From Fonsecaea monophora (lineage: Eukaryota; Ascomycota; Eurotiomycetes; Chaetothyriales; Herpotrichiellaceae): a DNA stretch of 64,000 nt. A program made the translations under genes and the position numbers. Numbering within the stretch: the first letter of the stretch is position 1; each line of letters begins with the position of its first letter. This document shows, in pieces, positions 62,277 to 64,000 of the stretch. The stretch is from assembly GCF_001642475.1 (NCBI RefSeq), contig NW_019173953.1, positions 62,001 to 126,000 on the forward strand, given 5' to 3'. The notes under the pieces are model-generated. The model had not been told where the DNA came from and searched no databases. It saw nothing but the letters and a program-made list of their open reading frames with translations.

Positions 62277-64000
62277 ATGGCAGACCATACCGCTCATGTC
62301 ATTGTGCGTGACCCGGAAAAAGAGCATGAAGAACGGCTGCGTTCCATCCGTAATTATCAGTATGTTTCAGCGGAGCAGAGTCCAAACCATGCCTTCTGCG
62401 CTCGATGTAAACTCATCAACTTTGAAGCCATCTTCAAATTACTGGAGACCCAGTCAGACTCACAAGAGACTGCGGTCGCTGACATTGGCAACCTCAATCG
62501 GACGATGTTAACTGCGACTTGCCCCTGCTGTGTCTTTTGTGCACAAATTGTCTTCCTCAACAAGCCGCAATATCCTTTCGACGAGGTTAGTAGAGCCTAC
62601 ATCGAGGCACGGTCTTGCAGGAAGGACGCAAACAATCAAGATGGAACGAACCAAGGGCCCTGTGGCTCCTATCACAAACGTTTGAAGCTCCGTTGGTCTG
62701 GCCCAAATTTAGGACCATTTGACAATTGGAGAACTGGACCTATATCAGAACACCTCATCTTTCCATCTGGCCAGAAGACAGGTAGTGCATGGGCTTTTGG
62801 AAACACCACAGCAAAGGCACGACATATTGATCCGAACACCATCGAATATGGCCACATCGTTGATTGCCTGCGACAATGTCGGTCTAGCCACACAAGTTGC
62901 ACGAAACTAGACCCTGAATTGACTGTCAAGACAAGGTTGATCAATTGCCGGACAAACCCTCCAACCCTTATCGATGGCTCGACGGACATGGATTATTTTG
63001 CGTTGAGCTATTGCTGGGGCCTTGCGCAGCCTGGTGTGACAAGAAAAGCGTATACAGCAGTCGGAGCCTTGGAGGTAGCATTGCTGCCCCAGACAATAAG
63101 AGATGCCATTGTTGCTACTCATAAACTGGGGTGTGATTATTTATGGGTTGACGCAATCTGTATCGATCAAGACGATGCAATCTCCAAACAGGTCCTTATC
63201 AACAAGATGGACTATCTGTACAACAAGGCAGGCCTTGTCCTCGTTGCTCTGGGAGACGATTCGCAAACAGGCCTTCCTGGAATCTCGACACCCAGGTGCA
63301 CACAACCTGCTCTCAGAGTCGGTGACACCAAACTAGTCTCGAACATGTCTGAACTGCGCGGGCTGTTACAAGGCTCTAGGTGGAGTAGTCGAGGCTGGAC
63401 ATATCAAGAGGCGCTACTGGCTCGCAGGTGTCTTTTCTTCACTTCTGAGCAGTGGCATTTTGTGTGTAAAGCTTCATCAGCTTATGAGACTTTGGTGGAA
63501 GATCTGCCAAAATTTGACGACTGCCGATTGGATCTTTATGCATTACGGTCGACGCTGTTTCGGACAGGAGCAACCAATGCGCATGATCTCGAGATTACCG
63601 AAGATATTCGGGAATATACAATCAGGGACTTGTCATTGGACGCTGACTTTCTCAACGCATTTCGGGGAATTTTGCGTAGGAGTGGGTTACATTCTTTGTG
63701 TGGAGTTGCCGCATTGAAACCAAAGAACTGCCATTTTGTACATCAGGACCTCGAAAGCGGATTTGCTCTGGGACTCTATTGGGCTGCTCAAGATCGCCAT
63801 TTAGAGACGACAGCAGGTCCAGGCCCTCCGCGCACTACCCGTCGCCCTGGCTTTCCCACATGGTCGTGGCTATCGTCACGCGGTGTGATTGAGATGACTT
63901 GGAGTAATCCCCAGGATTTCATATCAAACTTCTCAGGGATAGATGTCCATGCCTCCTTCAGCGTGCTGGACAATGGTGGTATCGCGACGCCTTTAGCCAC
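62277..64000 (+). CDS. HET-domain protein, 3' end beyond window
   Basis: Open without a stop from the ATG at 62277 to the end of the window (574 codons read through). N-terminal cysteine pairs (FCARCKLINFE and CPCCVFCAQ) precede the HET domain. The HET core at about 235-400 has DYFALSYCWGLAQ, GCDYLWVDAICIDQDD and SRGWTYQEALLARRC, matching the three conserved family blocks. A later PGFPTWSWLSSRG corresponds to the usual PxWSW motif near the end of such proteins. No intron is needed in the visible part. It is distinct from the HET protein at 37370: the central sequence differs throughout and only the motifs are shared. Truncation is due only to the window edge. Role in non-self recognition is by family and untested. 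Confidence 0.9.
   Translation, partial: MADHTAHVIVRDPEKEHEERLRSIRNYQYVSAEQSPNHAFCARCKLINFEAIFKLLETQSDSQETAVADIGNLNRTMLTATCPCCVFCAQIVFLNKPQYPFDEVSRAYIEARSCRKDANNQDGTNQGPCGSYHKRLKLRWSGPNLGPFDNWRTGPISEHLIFPSGQKTGSAWAFGNTTAKARHIDPNTIEYGHIVDCLRQCRSSHTSCTKLDPELTVKTRLINCRTNPPTLIDGSTDMDYFALSYCWGLAQPGVTRKAYTAVGALEVALLPQTIRDAIVATHKLGCDYLWVDAICIDQDDAISKQVLINKMDYLYNKAGLVLVALGDDSQTGLPGISTPRCTQPALRVGDTKLVSNMSELRGLLQGSRWSSRGWTYQEALLARRCLFFTSEQWHFVCKASSAYETLVEDLPKFDDCRLDLYALRSTLFRTGATNAHDLEITEDIREYTIRDLSLDADFLNAFRGILRRSGLHSLCGVAALKPKNCHFVHQDLESGFALGLYWAAQDRHLETTAGPGPPRTTRRPGFPTWSWLSSRGVIEMTWSNPQDFISNFSGIDVHASFSVLDNGGIATPLA

Overview
The window is nuclear DNA of a filamentous ascomycete (Pezizomycotina). The genes carry short introns of about 50-100 bp with GT..AG ends and CTGAC/CTAAC-like branch sites. 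There are Zn2Cys6 regulators, HET-domain proteins, a pisatin-demethylase-type P450, a Csm3/Swi3 protein and the fungal 21 kDa complex I subunit. Gene content looks Eurotiomycete-like, but I cannot fix the order from sequence alone. I saw no tRNA, rRNA, CRISPR array, transposase or PKS/NRPS gene.

Layout. 0.5-2.3 kb: YKT6 SNARE and a GNAT acetyltransferase. 2.3-7.5 kb: sparse region with one fungal transcription-factor-domain gene and a decayed protein-kinase pseudogene. 7.6-16.2 kb: short-chain reductase, BRL1/BRR6 nuclear-envelope protein, an alkyltransferase-like DNA-repair protein, an unknown 199-residue protein and the splicing factor BUD13/CWC26. 16.7-24 kb: an Hsp70-like ATPase and three poorly characterised proteins (two membrane-anchored). 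24.9-36.9 kb: a family III CoA-transferase diverging from a block of four same-strand genes: a hybrid C2H2 + Zn2Cys6 regulator, a P450, a SnoaL-like protein and a FAD monooxygenase. This looks like a small regulated oxidative pathway without a backbone synthase. 37.4-40.1 kb: HET-domain protein. 42.4-47.5 kb: a large disordered protein and a putative zinc-binding protein, separated by microsatellites. 48.3-60 kb: HGH1, the checkpoint kinase MEC1/ATR (UvsB), the fork-protection protein CSM3 (convergent with MEC1) and a complex I subunit. 60.6-64 kb: an unknown acidic-tailed protein and a second HET-domain gene that runs off the window.

Most notable. (1) MEC1 and CSM3 act in the same replication-checkpoint pathway, lie tail to tail, and each has two ACGCGT (MluI-box) motifs within about 115 bp of its start. 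(2) The 27.6-36.9 kb regulator/P450/SnoaL/monooxygenase block is a candidate undescribed catabolic or tailoring cluster. (3) CSM3 carries four copies of an acidic LDALLAEQE-type repeat and two DMFSSSP motifs. (4) The pathway regulator joins an intron-split C2H2 finger to a Zn2Cys6 cluster. All exon models were read by eye from splice sites and frame continuity; several native starts and two introns remain open.
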